The translations under genes were made by a program, and so were the position numbers. A stretch of 64,000 bases of DNA, taken from the NCBI GenBank assembly GCA_023399155.1, contig JAEWQP010000001.1:1-64000 (forward strand), given 5' to 3'. Under the pieces are notes generated by a model. That model was not told the origin of the DNA. It was given only the letters and a program-made list of their open reading frames with translations, and searched no databases. Below are positions 1 to 8,377 of the stretch, piece by piece. Each line of letters begins with the position of its first letter. Position 1 is the stretch's first letter. Source of the stretch: Verrucomicrobiota bacterium. GTDB taxonomy: Bacteria; Verrucomicrobiota; Verrucomicrobiia; Opitutales; Opitutaceae.

Positions 1-179
1 GACGTCGTGCTTCCAGCCGCCGGACCTTCAGCGCTTCCCCATCAATCTTGCATCCTTTCGGCATCCCCATACCGCAAACATACAGATGTGACCTCAGTTG
101 TCACTTCTATAAGTAACAATCAATAAGCGATTTCTCGGTCGAATGTGTCTTGAGTGCGTCCGGTAATCCATGAGCCGCC
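1..179. other. Non-coding leader upstream of the capD-like gene
   Basis: I see no gene here. The stretch is AT-richer than the rest of the window between about 75 and 130. It holds a short inverted repeat, GTGAC at 88-92 and GTCAC at 100-104 around a 7-base spacer, and a TATAAG box at 108-113 that could be a -10 element, but no convincing -35 lies 17 bases upstream. It could be the promoter region of the locus. The evidence is only composition and position. Confidence 0.3.
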
Positions 180-2252
180 ATGCAGAACAACAGATCGCTA
201 ACGCTTCGTTACTTCCGTCGGTTCGGTCTGTTGAGCGCCTACGTGGGTGGGCTAGTCGCATGTCTGTTGCTCGCCTATCTTTTACGCTTCGATTTCCGCA
301 TACCTCGCGACGTCTTGATCCATGCCGGCTGGATCTTTTGCGGGTTGATCGGGACAAAGCTCATCCTGCTGCTTCTGTTGGGTCAGTTCGGAAGCCTTCT
401 CTCCTATTTCGGCTTTTACGACATGGGGAAGCTCCTGCTCGTTTGCGGAGGGGCATCTGCAGTAGCATTCGGCGCGTGGCTCGTCGGCGGAGCGGATTAT
501 GCGCCCCCGCGCGCTGTGATTGTTACCGATCTTCTGTGCTCGTTCTTGTTCCTCACCGGATTTCGACTTTCCCTGCGCGTTGTGCGCGAGGGCTTCCTCG
601 CCAGGCCTAGCTTGAATGGCTCGCGCCGCCGCGTGGCTATTGTGGGAGGCGGTGATGTGGGAGCTTCACTCGCGCGTGATCTACAAATGCGCCGTGGACT
701 CGGCATGAAACCCGTCGTTTTCTTTGATGACGCTCCACAAAAATGGGGCACAACGATTCATGGCATACCTGTGGAAGGTCGACCTGAGTCGCTTCCAGAC
801 TTCCTTATCCGGACGGCCATCGATGAAGTCGTGATTGCCATGCCAAGCGCATCCGGACGCCGGGTACGCGAGATTGTCACGCTCCTCAACAAGCTTCATC
901 TGCGTTTTGAGATCGTGCCCTCTTACGAGCAAATGCTCACAGGCAAGGTCCGCACCTCGCAGATCCGCCCGGTGGAAATCCAGGACCTACTGGGACGTGA
1001 CCCTGTTAGCCTCTCGACCGATCGGATCCGCGAACTCGTCGCGGATCGGGTGGTACTCGTTACTGGTGCTGGCGGGACCATCGGCGGGGAACTGTGCCGC
1101 CAGATCGCGACAAACAATCCGCGACAGCTCATACTTCTCGAGCGAAGCGAGTATCTGTTGTTCACGATCGAGCAGGAGCTGCGCTCAACAGGGCTCGGGT
1201 CAAGTATCGTTCCCGTCGTGGCCGACATTCTGGATCCGATCCGCATGGAAGGCGTGTTCGATCGGTATCGACCGCAGTTGGTGTTTCACGCCGCCGCACA
1301 CAAGCACGTGCCGATGATGGAGCATCAACCGGCCGAGGCGTTTCGGAACAACACAATCGGGAGTCGGTGGATCATGGAGTTCTCGCTGCAGCATGGCGTC
1401 GAACGCTGCGTCATGATCTCGACCGACAAGGCGATCAATCCTACGAATGTGATGGGGGCGACGAAGCGCGTGGCGGAGCTTTACATGCAGGCACTGCAGC
1501 ACCAGTTGAGGAAGGGTGCGGAGGACCATGGACCACGGACCACGGACCACGGACAAAACAGGGACGATCGACTGCCGACGACTGAAGACGAGACTGGACC
1601 AATCCGCAACGAAACGAATAGCCGTAGCACCGGCCCCAATCGTCAAGCTTCGGCTTCCGAACTCCCCTCGTCTCTCGTCCCTCGCCCCTCGCCTAGCGCC
1701 GGTACTCCGCACCCAGTGACGAAATTCATGGCGGTGCGGTTCGGAAACGTACTCGGGTCATCGGGCAGCGTGATTCCCACGTTCAAGAAGCAGATCGCGG
1801 CTGGCGGACCAGTCACGGTTACGCACCCTGACGTGACACGGTACTTCATGACGGTGAACGAAGCTGTGGGGCTCGTGCTCCAGAGTGCTACCCAAGGCGA
1901 AGGCGGGGAAATCTTCGTACTCGATATGGGGCAGCCGATGAAGATCGTGGACCTCGCGAAGCAATTGATCGAGCTGAGTGGATTGGAGCCGGAGAAGGAC
2001 ATTGAGATTCAGTTCACGGGACTGCGCCCCGGCGAGAAGCTCTACGAAGAGTTGAACCATACCTCCGAGAATCTGGCGCCGACCGACCACCCCAAGATCA
2101 TGCGCTTCATCAGCACGCCGCTGCCTCTGGATCCCTTGCGCAACGAACTCGACCGCATGCTGGCCGAGGCGCCGGGGATGGACCCGCAGCGCGTGAAGTC
2201 GGCAATCAAGGAGCTTGTTCCGGAATACGAACCCTACATGGCGATGTCGTGA
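180..2252 (+). CDS. Membrane-bound nucleoside-diphosphate-sugar dehydratase/epimerase (CapD/WbpM/FlaA1 type) with an in-frame insert
   Basis: The 690-residue protein has four N-terminal membrane segments (about residues 13-130). A first Rossmann-like domain follows, with VAIVGGGDVG near 154, and then a cytoplasmic SDR domain with VLVTGAGGTIGGE near 292. The dehydratase signature STDKA (about 413-417) and MGATK (about 424-428) are present. This matches the long CapD/WbpM/PglF family, which makes 4-keto-6-deoxy UDP-sugars for surface glycans. The unusual part is residues of about 446-514, a hydrophilic insert rich in T, S, P and R between KRVAELYMQALQHQ and the conserved FMAVRFGNVLGSSGSV. Family members have only a few residues there. 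The insert DNA consists of intergenic-type repeats and stays open. ATG 180 is chosen because it gives the complete first membrane segment; no clear ribosome binding site is visible. The family is certain, the exact substrate is not. Confidence 0.9.
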   Translation: MQNNRSLTLRYFRRFGLLSAYVGGLVACLLLAYLLRFDFRIPRDVLIHAGWIFCGLIGTKLILLLLLGQFGSLLSYFGFYDMGKLLLVCGGASAVAFGAWLVGGADYAPPRAVIVTDLLCSFLFLTGFRLSLRVVREGFLARPSLNGSRRRVAIVGGGDVGASLARDLQMRRGLGMKPVVFFDDAPQKWGTTIHGIPVEGRPESLPDFLIRTAIDEVVIAMPSASGRRVREIVTLLNKLHLRFEIVPSYEQMLTGKVRTSQIRPVEIQDLLGRDPVSLSTDRIRELVADRVVLVTGAGGTIGGELCRQIATNNPRQLILLERSEYLLFTIEQELRSTGLGSSIVPVVADILDPIRMEGVFDRYRPQLVFHAAAHKHVPMMEHQPAEAFRNNTIGSRWIMEFSLQHGVERCVMISTDKAINPTNVMGATKRVAELYMQALQHQLRKGAEDHGPRTTDHGQNRDDRLPTTEDETGPIRNETNSRSTGPNRQASASELPSSLVPRPSPSAGTPHPVTKFMAVRFGNVLGSSGSVIPTFKKQIAAGGPVTVTHPDVTRYFMTVNEAVGLVLQSATQGEGGEIFVLDMGQPMKIVDLAKQLIELSGLEPEKDIEIQFTGLRPGEKLYEELNHTSENLAPTDHPKIMRFISTPLPLDPLRNELDRMLAEAPGMDPQRVKSAIKELVPEYEPYMAMS
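1523..1554. repeat. Tandem heptamer GGACCAC inside the capD-like gene
   Basis: There are four head-to-tail copies of a 7-base unit (GGACCAT once, then GGACCAC three times) and a partial fifth. Because 7 is not a multiple of 3, the repeat is read in different phases as DHGPRTTDHG. It lies at the left part of the insert that interrupts the SDR domain. Repeats of this kind are known to me as intergenic elements in verrucomicrobial genomes. Confidence 0.85.
1667..1695. repeat. CTCTCGCC-type repeat inside the capD-like gene
   Basis: This is a pyrimidine-rich run of CTCGT, CTCGTCC and CTCGCCC units ending in CTCGCCTAG. It closely matches the elements at 46225-46260, 47161-47192 and 48653-48688, and their inverse at 2281-2313 and 48251-48285. 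Here it is translated as part of LPSSLVPRPSPS at the right side of the insert in the capD-like protein. Confidence 0.8.
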
Positions 2253-2279
2253 CGTTCCGACGCTCCGCGTCGGAACGTC
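2251..2279. terminator. Perfect 12-bp hairpin starting within the capD-like stop codon
   Basis: The arms GACGTTCCGACG (2251-2262) and CGTCGGAACGTC (2268-2279) are exact reverse complements around the loop CTCCG. The left arm starts on the second base of the TGA stop. No T-run follows, so it is not a classical rho-independent terminator. It could stabilise the 3' end of the message or be part of the repeat element that follows directly. Confidence 0.5.
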
Positions 2280-2280
2280 G

Positions 2281-2313
2281 GGCTAGAGGCAAGAGGCGAG
2301 AGGCTAGGGGCGG
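2281..2313. repeat. CTCTCGCC-type repeat, inverse orientation
   Basis: This is a purine-rich run of GGCTAGAGGC, AAGAGGCGAG and AGGCTAGGGG units directly after the hairpin. It is the reverse-complement form of the elements inside the capD-like gene and between the rfb genes. The rest of 2314-2503 shows no gene. Confidence 0.75.
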
Positions 2314-2503
2314 ATCGCTGGAGGTCAGGAGCTACACAGTGAGCACTCCGGTTGATTGGCTCGAGACTTCTGCACGGTGAAGCGATGTGCGACGGACAGG
2401 CCCCGCAAACGAGCGGGTCTACCATGCCGGAGCCCGGGCCGGCCGGGTATGGTCCACATTTTCGACTCGCACGGGTTGCCCTTTTCCGAGGTGTTAAGGG
2501 TTT

Positions 2504-3910
2504 ATGGTTCCCGAAACCGCCCCTCTCCCTGACGACTCGATTGATATCGCCGATCTGATCCGGCGCGTGAAGCGCGGTCTGGCGCGCACGATTGGCCTTA
2601 CCCTGCTCTGTTTTGCCCTGGGCATCGGTGCGGCGCTCATGATTCTCGCCGGCCAGACCCCGGTCACGACCCTGCGCGTCGCCTTCTCCTTCCCAGGCGC
2701 GGAAAAGGGCACCTATCCCAACGGCACGAAATTTCAGCCGGATGACGTCCGCGCTCCTGACGTCATCAATGACGCGCTGAAGCGCCTCGGGATCGCCGAC
2801 CCACACGGTGAACTGGCCACCACCTTACGCGGGGCGATCACCGTCTCCGGCTTGGTGTCGCAGACTATCGTGAAGGAACGCGACCGGCTGCGCGCGGCGG
2901 GGCAGACGCTGGCTCCGTATATCCCGGATGAATACGAGGTTTCACTGTCGCTTCCCCGCACGCACCCGATCGACATGCGCCAGCGCGGCTTGCTGCTCAC
3001 CGAGATGGTGAATGCTTTCCGCGACAAGTTCGGGCGCTCGTTCGTCAAGCTTCCGCCGCAGTTTGCCAGCGCCTTTGAGCAACTTCAGGACGCGGACTTC
3101 ACCGATTATGAGCTCATCCTGAACCGCCAGATGCGGCAGCTGCACAATTTCCTCGAGCAGCAGGTCGACCAGGCAAAGCAGTTCCGCTCGCTGTCAAACA
3201 ACCTCTCTTTCCAGGATTTGCTGCGTCAGGTGGAGGTATTCACCCAAGTGCGCATGAACGAGGTGCTGGGCCTGATCTATCTCGGTGGTCTTTCCAAGGA
3301 CCGCACCCGGGCCGTCGCCAACATGGACTACCAGCTCCGCCTCCTCGAGGAACAGGAGATGCGTCTGCAACAGGAGGAATCCGTGGTCGCCGGCCTCCTG
3401 ACAACGACCCAAGCCCGCGCGCAGAACTACGTGCTGGCCGCAAAGTCCGAGGTGCCCCAAAACGCGCAGAGCATCATGGACCAGGGGCTGATCGATGCCC
3501 TGCTCGCCAACGACGCCTACAACATGCTCGTTCGTCGCGCGCTCGATGCCGGCCTCGCAGTAAAGACCGTGCAGGCGGAAAAGGCCCTGCTCGAACAGCG
3601 CCGCAAACGTCTTGAAGGGTTTTTGTCGAACCCAGGCGACCAAAAGGTGGATACACTGCAGAAGACGCAGGATGCGTTGCGGGCGCTCGAATCGGGTTAC
3701 CAGGAACTCCTGGGCAGTATCCGCGTGGTGATGGACGACTACGCCAGGCAGGAATATGCAGATGCCGTGCGTCTCACGCTCCAAGCCGGCAGCAAATCCT
3801 GGCGTGGAACAGCACTCCTCGGCGCCATCCTCGGCTGCGCGATCGGGTTTCCACTCGGGCTGGGTATCAGCTTGTTGGATAGCCGATCCACGCGCCCCCA
3901 AGCGGCCTGA
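2504..3910 (+). CDS. Wzz-like polysaccharide chain-length determinant (PCP family)
   Basis: The 468-residue protein has one membrane segment near each end (about residues 28-50 and 438-460). Between them lies a long, largely helical extracytoplasmic region with several heptad-like stretches (about 190-430). This topology is that of polysaccharide co-polymerases such as Wzz, which set glycan chain length in the inner membrane. The second segment is glycine-rich and followed by a short basic tail. No Walker motif is present, so there is no fused tyrosine-kinase domain. The gene stands alone, with about 250 bases of repeat-bearing DNA upstream and the GxxExxY gene 50 bases downstream. The assignment rests on topology and context, because I see no strong sequence signature. 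Confidence 0.65.
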   Translation: MVPETAPLPDDSIDIADLIRRVKRGLARTIGLTLLCFALGIGAALMILAGQTPVTTLRVAFSFPGAEKGTYPNGTKFQPDDVRAPDVINDALKRLGIADPHGELATTLRGAITVSGLVSQTIVKERDRLRAAGQTLAPYIPDEYEVSLSLPRTHPIDMRQRGLLLTEMVNAFRDKFGRSFVKLPPQFASAFEQLQDADFTDYELILNRQMRQLHNFLEQQVDQAKQFRSLSNNLSFQDLLRQVEVFTQVRMNEVLGLIYLGGLSKDRTRAVANMDYQLRLLEEQEMRLQQEESVVAGLLTTTQARAQNYVLAAKSEVPQNAQSIMDQGLIDALLANDAYNMLVRRALDAGLAVKTVQAEKALLEQRRKRLEGFLSNPGDQKVDTLQKTQDALRALESGYQELLGSIRVVMDDYARQEYADAVRLTLQAGSKSWRGTALLGAILGCAIGFPLGLGISLLDSRSTRPQAA

Positions 3911-3936
3911 GGCGGCTCAATGAGTTTACAGGAGCT

Positions 3937-3958
3937 CGCAGAGGGCGCAGAGATCTGG
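3937..3958. repeat. CGCAGAG-rich element before the GxxExxY gene
   Basis: The stretch reads CGCAGAGGGCGCAGAGATCTGG (split here as CGCAGAGGG and CGCAGAGATCTGG). A complementary-type stretch, CTCCCTCTGCGTTCTCCTGTG, covers 4387-4407 in the 3' end of the GxxExxY gene, so the gene sits between inverted low-complexity elements. A related stretch is at 62431-62473. Confidence 0.5.
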
Positions 3959-3960
3959 CA

Positions 3961-4440
3961 ATGCATCCTCTCCTTCACCGTGCCTCGAAACTGACCGAGC
4001 GGGTCATCGGCGCGGCGATCGAGGTTCACCGAGACAAGGGGCCAGGTCTAGTCGAATCAGTCTACGAATGGTGCATGATGCGCGAGCTCGAGTTGCGTCA
4101 GCTTCGTGCAACCAATCAGAAGCTCGTTCGAATCTCCTACAAAGGATTCTGGAGAGACGAGCCGCTACGTTTCGACATGTTTATTGAAGATTGCCTTCTC
4201 GTCGAAGCGAAATCAGTCGAGCACATCCTCCCGATCCACAAAGCACAACTCCTCAGCTACATGAGGCTGTTAAGCGTTCCACTCGGACTCCTGATAAATT
4301 TCAATGTCTCGAGGCTCACGGATGGCGTTTCGCGGCTTACTCTTCCGACACCGACTCAGCACAGTGACGCGTCTGCTTCTCCTACGCTCCCTCTGCGTTC
4401 TCCTGTGAAAACAGATACCCCCACAAGAAGCGATGACTGA
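3961..4440 (+). CDS. GxxExxY protein (PD-(D/E)XK nuclease-like family)
   Basis: The 159-residue protein carries the family signature as G27-P-G-L-V-E32-S-V-Y35 after the helix TERVIGAAIEVH. Further on it has FDMFIEDCLLVEAKSV, which fits the D...ExK core of the PD-(D/E)XK fold, then LLSYMRLLSVPLGLLINFN. Family members are about 125-135 residues. The last 30 residues here (from about TPTQHSDAS) look like read-through into a low-complexity element. The biological role of the family is unknown. These genes are often scattered through genomes with flanking repeats, as here. The gene overlaps the next one by 8 bases. Confidence 0.85.
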   Translation: MHPLLHRASKLTERVIGAAIEVHRDKGPGLVESVYEWCMMRELELRQLRATNQKLVRISYKGFWRDEPLRFDMFIEDCLLVEAKSVEHILPIHKAQLLSYMRLLSVPLGLLINFNVSRLTDGVSRLTLPTPTQHSDASASPTLPLRSPVKTDTPTRSDD

Positions 4441-5689
4441 CGGTGCGAGCGAATCGTCTTCGTCAGGAACCGAAGCCTCACCGATAACCGACGAAGGATC
4501 ATACCTTCCTCCCGGCAAACGCCAGTGGTGGCTGGCCGGGCTGGCGTGGCTGCTTTCGCTCGGGGCGTTCTTCGTGCCGCAGCGGATACCGCTGGAGTGG
4601 TATCCGCTCAACGAGCCGGGCAACGATATCCATTACCTGGAGATCAAGTGCGCGGCCGATGCCGATGGCTGGGTGACCATCTGGTATGACATCACCCACG
4701 GCTGGAGCGATATCGACCAGATCAAGTTCCCGATCTCACCCACGGAACAGACCTACACGTACACATTTCCCCTGCCGGATGCGCCGCTGACTCGCCTGCG
4801 CATGGATACGGTCGCGCAGGGCGGCTCGCTGAAGGTACACCACATGCGGATCATCAATCGGCGCGGCGAGGAGGTGCGCAACTTTCCGCTCGAGTCGATC
4901 GAGCCGATCACAGGCATCGCTCGCGTCTCACCCTACCCGCCGGGCTGGACACTTCACTCAATCAAGAACGCGGTCGCGGCGGGTGTGGCCTTCGCTCCGT
5001 TTCCCACGATCGAACCGGTGGGCATGACCGGCCGGAACATCCACCGCTGCCTCCTCTCCACAGGTTACCTCGCCGGCATGCTCGTGATCCTCATGCTCGC
5101 GGTGACGTCGGCATTCTGGCGTCCGACCGGTTGGCGCGACTTTGTGGGGCACATCGTGCTTCTCGCACTCATTGCGATCCCCTTCTCGGCAGTTGGTAAC
5201 CGCGGGCTCATCCGCAACACGATTCGTTACGCGACGTTTGACCCGACGGAGCGTCCACTCGAACCAACTCTCGAGATCACGGTCCGCGCGGATCGGACCG
5301 CGGAGACGCAACTCTACTGGGATACAGGCAACGGCTTTTCTGAGGCAGCATCCCTGCGCCGGTCCTACCTGAGTGTCGGCGAGCCCCAGACCCTCCGATT
5401 CCCGCTGCCGAAGGCCCCGCTGAAGACGCTCCGCTTCGACCCCGATGATCGCGCCATTGCGATGACGATCAGCGCGGTGGCTGTGTCCGACGGTCGCACG
5501 TCCCAGCGCGAGGCGGTTCCCCATCTTTCGTCTGTGCCGGTTAACCAGATCGCGGAGCTCCGCGCCGCCGACGGGGCGCTCGTGATCGAATCGATTCCGG
5601 ATACCGAGGATCCCTACATGCATTTCGGCGACGATGCGATTTCGGCCATCAACGACGCGGCTGGCGCGCTTCGTTCCGCGTCGCCGTGA
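4433..5689 (+). CDS. Membrane protein of unknown function with two copies of module A
   Basis: I do not recognise this 418-residue protein. It has one membrane segment near residues 28-46 and two more near 215-233 and 238-258, so the chain alternates membrane and beta-rich soluble parts. Residues of about 64-165 and 280-400 are two diverged copies of a module recurring in this window. Copy one has TIWYDITHGW and LTRLRMD; copy two has QLYWDTGNGFSEAASL and LKTLRFDP. Other copies are in the proteins starting at 9820, 30996, 34810 and 37865. The start ATG lies inside the preceding gene. A role in glycan assembly is inferred from position only. Confidence 0.7.
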   Translation: MTDGASESSSSGTEASPITDEGSYLPPGKRQWWLAGLAWLLSLGAFFVPQRIPLEWYPLNEPGNDIHYLEIKCAADADGWVTIWYDITHGWSDIDQIKFPISPTEQTYTYTFPLPDAPLTRLRMDTVAQGGSLKVHHMRIINRRGEEVRNFPLESIEPITGIARVSPYPPGWTLHSIKNAVAAGVAFAPFPTIEPVGMTGRNIHRCLLSTGYLAGMLVILMLAVTSAFWRPTGWRDFVGHIVLLALIAIPFSAVGNRGLIRNTIRYATFDPTERPLEPTLEITVRADRTAETQLYWDTGNGFSEAASLRRSYLSVGEPQTLRFPLPKAPLKTLRFDPDDRAIAMTISAVAVSDGRTSQREAVPHLSSVPVNQIAELRAADGALVIESIPDTEDPYMHFGDDAISAINDAAGALRSASP

Positions 5690-5836
5690 GCTGGAGCGGG
5701 TCGTCTCGGCGGAACCCCCTCGGAGACTTGAATTCCCAGGCGGCGACAAGGTCCGAACCCATCCGAGCCACTGACTTCGATACAACCTTGGGCTTCGACC
5801 TTGCGGCGCGTGCCCGGAGTGCAGTGACTTGAGGCA

Positions 5837-7249
5837 ATGGTCACTCCGCAGCCCGACGCCAGCGACGCCGTCATCTCCCTCGTGGACGTGAGCAAGACGT
5901 TCACGATCTGGGACGTGCCGTCGCGGCGGTTGCTCGCGCCCCTTCTCCGCCTTTTTCCTAAAGGTCGGGAACTGGCAACGCCCACGCGGTTCACCGCCCT
6001 CAAGCCGATGTCGCTCACCGTCCGCCGCGGCGAGTGTGTCGGCATCATCGGCCGCAATGGCGCGGGCAAGAGCACGCTGCTCCAGATCATCGCCGGAACG
6101 CTCCAGCCAAGCGAAGGCGAGGTCCAAGTTCACGGCCGGGTCGCGGCCCTGCTCGAACTCGGATCCGGCTTCAACCCCGACTTCACCGGCCGCGAGAACG
6201 TCCAGCTCTACGCCTCGATCCTGGGGATGAGCCGCGCCGAGATCGACAGCCGGATGCAGGCGATCCTCGAGTATTCAGGAATCGGCGACTTCATGGACCG
6301 CCCGGTCCGAACCTACTCCAGCGGCATGGTCGTGCGTCTGGCGTTCGCGGTCTGCGCCCATGTCGACGCCGACCTCCTCATCATCGACGAGGCGCTCGCG
6401 GTGGGCGACGCGCGGTTCCAGTTCAAGTGCTTTGCCACGCTCAACCAGTTCCTCGCCGACGGGCGCACGATCATTTTCGTCTCGCATGATGCGAACTCGA
6501 TCAAGCGCCTGTGCACCTCGGCCGTCCTGCTGGAGCAGGGCGAACTCCTCCTGCAGGGGCACCCGAACGATGTGGTCAACATCTACTCGAAGCTGATCGC
6601 GACCCCGCTGGGCAAGGCCGCCATCGAGGCGGATCTCGCGGAAGCCCGCGAGCGAACGGCGGTCGACGCCAGTTCCGATGCCGCCCCGAGCCCCGTGGGC
6701 GGAAACGATCCGGCCGCGCAACTCGTCGCGGAGGAACGCTCACACCTGCAGGTCTCCGACAGGGAGTATGCCTACGGCGGTCAGGCCGGACGGATCTCCT
6801 CCGTGGTGCTCTGCGGTAAGGACGGATTGCCGCGCCTTTCCTTCGTCTCAGGCGACACGGCCGAGGTCCACATCGTCTGCGAAGCGAGATCGCCGATTCC
6901 CGACCCGATCTATGCGGTCACGATCAAGGACGTGCGCGGGCAGGAGGTGTTTGGAACGAACACTTACTTTCGCGGCGAGCACATGCCCGCGGTCGAGACC
7001 GGCATGGCCGCCCATGCGATCTTCCGGCTTCGACTCAATCTGATGCCCGGGTTCTTTTTCCTCTCCGCCGGCTGGGTGCGGCTCGACAACGGCGAGGTAT
7101 CCGTCATCCAACGACGCTACGATGTGATCCGCTTCGAGATCACCGGTCGCGATCGTTCGTTCGGCATCGCCTATTGCGATCACACCGTGGAGGTGCGCAC
7201 ACGCCCGATGGAGCGTTCCCATCAGGACGCAAGCGCCTCCACGCCCTGA
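5837..7249 (+). CDS. wzt: Wzt-type polysaccharide ABC exporter ATPase with C-terminal sugar-binding-like domain
   Basis: The 470-residue protein has an ABC ATPase domain at about residues 15-260. It shows Walker A GRNGAGKST, the polysaccharide-exporter variant of the signature region TYSSGMVVRLAFA, and Walker B LLIIDEALAVGD. A linker rich in A and E (about 260-305) leads to a beta-rich C-terminal domain (about 310-455) of the Wzt_C type, which in known systems binds the modified end of the finished glycan. Export would be across the inner membrane together with an ABC-2 permease (Wzm). No permease gene is visible in this window. The methyltransferase and kinase-fold genes follow directly, which suggests that chain capping and export are coupled. 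Confidence 0.9.
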   Translation: MVTPQPDASDAVISLVDVSKTFTIWDVPSRRLLAPLLRLFPKGRELATPTRFTALKPMSLTVRRGECVGIIGRNGAGKSTLLQIIAGTLQPSEGEVQVHGRVAALLELGSGFNPDFTGRENVQLYASILGMSRAEIDSRMQAILEYSGIGDFMDRPVRTYSSGMVVRLAFAVCAHVDADLLIIDEALAVGDARFQFKCFATLNQFLADGRTIIFVSHDANSIKRLCTSAVLLEQGELLLQGHPNDVVNIYSKLIATPLGKAAIEADLAEARERTAVDASSDAAPSPVGGNDPAAQLVAEERSHLQVSDREYAYGGQAGRISSVVLCGKDGLPRLSFVSGDTAEVHIVCEARSPIPDPIYAVTIKDVRGQEVFGTNTYFRGEHMPAVETGMAAHAIFRLRLNLMPGFFFLSAGWVRLDNGEVSVIQRRYDVIRFEITGRDRSFGIAYCDHTVEVRTRPMERSHQDASASTP

Positions 7250-7283
7250 CACGTCCGGCCGCGCCACTCCGGTAATCCGCCCC

Positions 7284-8309
7284 GTGCCCTTCGACGATCA
7301 CGACGCTCTCCATTTCACCGCTCGCGGCGCTTCCCATCAGCTCCACGCGGGCGAGCGGTTTGGCATCCAGGCAGGCGAGTGTTATCGCGACCTGCCCGAG
7401 AGCGATCTTCGGGCGATCATCGCCCAGATCGAGCGCGGAACGCCGTGGCGCACGGCCGTCGCGGAACGCCTCGCCGGTCGCGATCCGTGGCTGTATCGCA
7501 TCGTCACGGACGCGCGCCGCGACCTGTTTTTCCGCATGCGTCCGCCGCCGGCGGATTGCCGCGTGCTCGATGTCGGTTCCGGCTGGGGTCAGATAGCGCT
7601 TCCCCTGGCCCGGCACGCGCGCGTGTGCGCATTGGAACCGACCGCCGAGCGCCTGGACTTCATCCAGGCAGCGGCCCGCCAGGAAGGTACCAGCAAACGC
7701 ATGTGGTTTGTGCAGTCGGACTTTCTCGGGGTATCGTTCTCCGACACGTTTGACCTCGTGACCTGTATCGGCGTGCTCGAGTGGGTCCCGAAATTCGCCC
7801 CGAGTCTTGCGCCACTCGAGGCGCAGAGAGCATTTCTCTCCGCGCTTCGTCGCGTCGTGGCGCCAGGCGGAAGATTGGTCATCGGGATCGAGAACCGTCT
7901 CGGCCTGAAGTATCTCCTCGGCGCTCCGGATGACCATATCGGGCACCCCGGCGTCGCCGTCTATGACGCGGATCTCGCCTCGCGAAAGTGGGCCGCGGTC
8001 TCCGGACAGCCGCTACGTTCGCTCACGCACACCCGCGCCGAATACGAGACCCTGCTCGCGGAGGCGGGCTTTGCGAACATCGCTTTCTTTGCAGCCTTTC
8101 CCGATTACAAACTGCCCGAGGCCATCGTTCCGGCGGGAGACCCGGCCGATCGCTTCCTGCTGGAAAACGTGATCTGCGAGCATGACGGCATCCGGGGCGA
8201 ACCCGTCCCGTTCCAGGAGGAGTTGACGTCGCACTACCGTTCGCTCGCGAAGCTGGGTATTGCCTCGGATTTCGCACCCAGCTTCTTCATCGAGGCCTCG
8301 CCGCGATAG
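7284..8309 (+). CDS. SAM-dependent methyltransferase, class I
   Basis: The 341-residue protein starts at GTG 7284. The SAM-binding motif I is VLDVGSGWGQIALPLA near residue 93, with an acidic residue ending the next strand in VCALEPTAERL, and LVTCIGVLEW and VVAPGGRLVIGIENRL further on. The N-terminal 80 residues are family-specific and the C-terminal part resembles glycan or lipid O-methyltransferases. It sits 34 bases after the Wzt-type gene and about 70 bases before the kinase-fold gene. By analogy with WbdD it may methylate the chain end, but the substrate cannot be read from the sequence. Confidence 0.85.
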   Translation: MPFDDHDALHFTARGASHQLHAGERFGIQAGECYRDLPESDLRAIIAQIERGTPWRTAVAERLAGRDPWLYRIVTDARRDLFFRMRPPPADCRVLDVGSGWGQIALPLARHARVCALEPTAERLDFIQAAARQEGTSKRMWFVQSDFLGVSFSDTFDLVTCIGVLEWVPKFAPSLAPLEAQRAFLSALRRVVAPGGRLVIGIENRLGLKYLLGAPDDHIGHPGVAVYDADLASRKWAAVSGQPLRSLTHTRAEYETLLAEAGFANIAFFAAFPDYKLPEAIVPAGDPADRFLLENVICEHDGIRGEPVPFQEELTSHYRSLAKLGIASDFAPSFFIEASPR

Positions 8310-8377
8310 CCGCCGAGGTGGGCCGGGCAATAGCTTTGCCTGCCGATCGCAGGTTGGTCACGAGTCTTGAGCTGCGC

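Noticed and set aside
85..113. Promoter with TATAAG box before the capD-like gene
   Set aside because: There is no recognisable -35 at a normal distance, so I list the region only as non-coding leader.
1523..1695. Repeats as a possible CRISPR array
   Set aside because: The units are 7-8 bases without unique spacers of constant length, and no cas gene is present.
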